The position numbers and the translations under genes were made by a program. This document shows, piece by piece, positions 62,661 to 64,000 of a stretch of 64,000 nt of DNA (the first letter of the stretch is position 1; each line of letters begins with the position of its first letter). The stretch is from Elysia chlorotica (taxonomy: Eukaryota > Mollusca > Gastropoda > Plakobranchidae): NCBI GenBank assembly GCA_003991915.1, contig RQTK01001133.1, positions 43,773 through 107,772 on the forward strand, in the 5' to 3' direction. Below the pieces are notes generated by a model. It was not told the origin of the DNA, searched no databases, and was given only the letters and a program-made list of their open reading frames with translations.

Positions 62661-63870
62661 TGCACTGTGGTTAAAGATTTTAGAAGTCAAGGAAGAGTAA
62701 GCTCTATGTAAGGGTTCCATGACAGCTCTTCCCTTATTTCCATATAGTTTACTCGGTCAGCAAGTGGCTCATTTCCAAATACCACCCTTACAGACGCATG
62801 TACTAATTCCATAAATGTATTGTCTTTAATTATACATAGTTAGATCTTTTAATAAATGTGGAAAATCCTGGCTTCTTTAATTTAAAAAAATTAGTAAGAA
62901 CAGAATTATACATAATGTATTGCCAATGAATGAATTATTGTTACTAGCCTTATAATTCATGTTATTTTTACTGTCATGAGATATGTCTCTGAAGCATAAA
63001 GATATTTACTTTCTACACCACAGCTCATCCGTCCAAACATTCCTTCCAATGTTTTTATAATAACAGTATTTTGGTATGATATTTATGTTGTGAGACCAGT
63101 CACGCTGCGATCAATAGACTTGTCTCTGTTGAAGTCAGACTGATGTATAATGAAGAATAAATAATTATATATTTGTTTTGTTTTGTTTTTTCCTTCGCAA
63201 GTTAAGAACCTTTTACATTTATGAGGATATTTATTCAATATTACCTACTTGTTTTAATTTCAGCAGTTACCTAAATGTATGCTTTTTCTTTTTCTTTTTT
63301 TTTTTAGTCTCAAAACAACAAAAGCCGTGAACATAAATTCCTGCACTTAAATTTACTTAACTTTACCCTGCTTTAAAGATTTTGACCATGGTGTGTCTTG
63401 CTGTATACTTTACGTGTATATACTGTAATGAAAGAAAGTACTTCTATATTCACTGCTGGTGATATTCAGCTTGATGTAGATCTTTTATAAAAAAAAATAG
63501 TTTCCTCTCTTCTTTTTGCTTTAGTTATTATTTTTTTTATGGGTTGAGTTTTTTTTTTCTTCTATGGATGGCCTTGCTCTGGATATAATACTGTTGACAT
63601 TGTTTTTAATGATGCTATTATTGTATAATGTATAATCATTGTTTAATAACATTTGAACGACAGAGATTCTGGGCCTCAAGTTCTTACCTCTGGAAAATTA
63701 ACTATGCATTAATTAGAAAATAAACCTATTGAAAAATGAGTTTTCCTCTTAGTTTTAAATTATATGTGTTCATTGATGTCTTTTTTTTTTTACCAATGTT
63801 GATTTCTGTTGTCAGTTTTTCAAGAGATGTAGAAAAGAGATAAAGAGCAAGACAAAATATAGAGCGTAAC
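62661..63870. other. Downstream AT-rich DNA
   Basis: No frame or repeat recognised. It may still be transcribed as 3' UTR because more AATAAA signals lie at 62851, 63156 and 63719. Confidence 0.5.
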
Positions 63871-63873
63871 GTA

Positions 63874-64000
<127 letters not shown>

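Overview
This is an intron-rich, AT-rich metazoan nuclear window dominated by one gene on the + strand. The gene encodes a polycystin-1 (PKD1-type) receptor-channel protein. The exon-per-LRR layout, dense (GA)n/(TC)n arrays, a tRNA-derived SINE family and a broken Ty3/Gypsy element fit a lophotrochozoan, most likely a mollusc. That assignment is inference; no species marker is visible. I saw no bacterial-style operon, CRISPR array or functional RNA gene.

Layout. Positions 1-9.2 kb are upstream sequence. They hold a 0.33 kb tandem duplication, G/T-rich low-complexity DNA, a SINE set in a (GA)n array, a scrambled Ty3/Gypsy remnant with inverted ends, and a 0.8 kb (TC)n-rich higher-order repeat. 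Positions 9.25-60.37 kb are the polycystin gene. I resolved 55 coding exons by eye. All exon phases join, giving about 5,148 codons from the Met at 9477 (24 more from the Met at 9405). From 60.37 kb to the end lies a long 3' UTR or downstream region with several AATAAA signals, closing in a (GA)n array.

Protein order: signal peptide, LRRNT, eight LRRs (one per exon), LRRCT, WSC, PKD repeat 1, two C-type lectin-like domains, a Cys-rich LDLA-like segment, about 15 further PKD repeats in one 4.9 kb exon, REJ, GAIN/GPS with an intact HL/T cleavage site, TM1, PLAT, TM2-TM3, a long Ser/Arg-rich cytosolic loop, TM4-TM5, the polycystin extracellular (TOP) domain and six-helix channel-like module, and a long Ser/Asn-rich C-tail. 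This is the vertebrate PKD1 order with extra LRRs and an extra lectin domain. From family knowledge the product would be a plasma-membrane or ciliary adhesion/mechanosensory receptor that is self-cleaved at the GPS and pairs with a TRPP/PKD2 subunit.

The most unusual observations are a tandem copy of the exon 30 splice donor exactly 100 bp downstream, serial copies of the exon 46 splice acceptor in the preceding intron, SINE tails abutting the acceptors of exons 31 and 37, an uncharged S6 helix where vertebrate PKD1 has arginines, and a rearranged Gypsy element bounded by inverted LTR-like arms. There is one assembly gap (N, 35400-35645).
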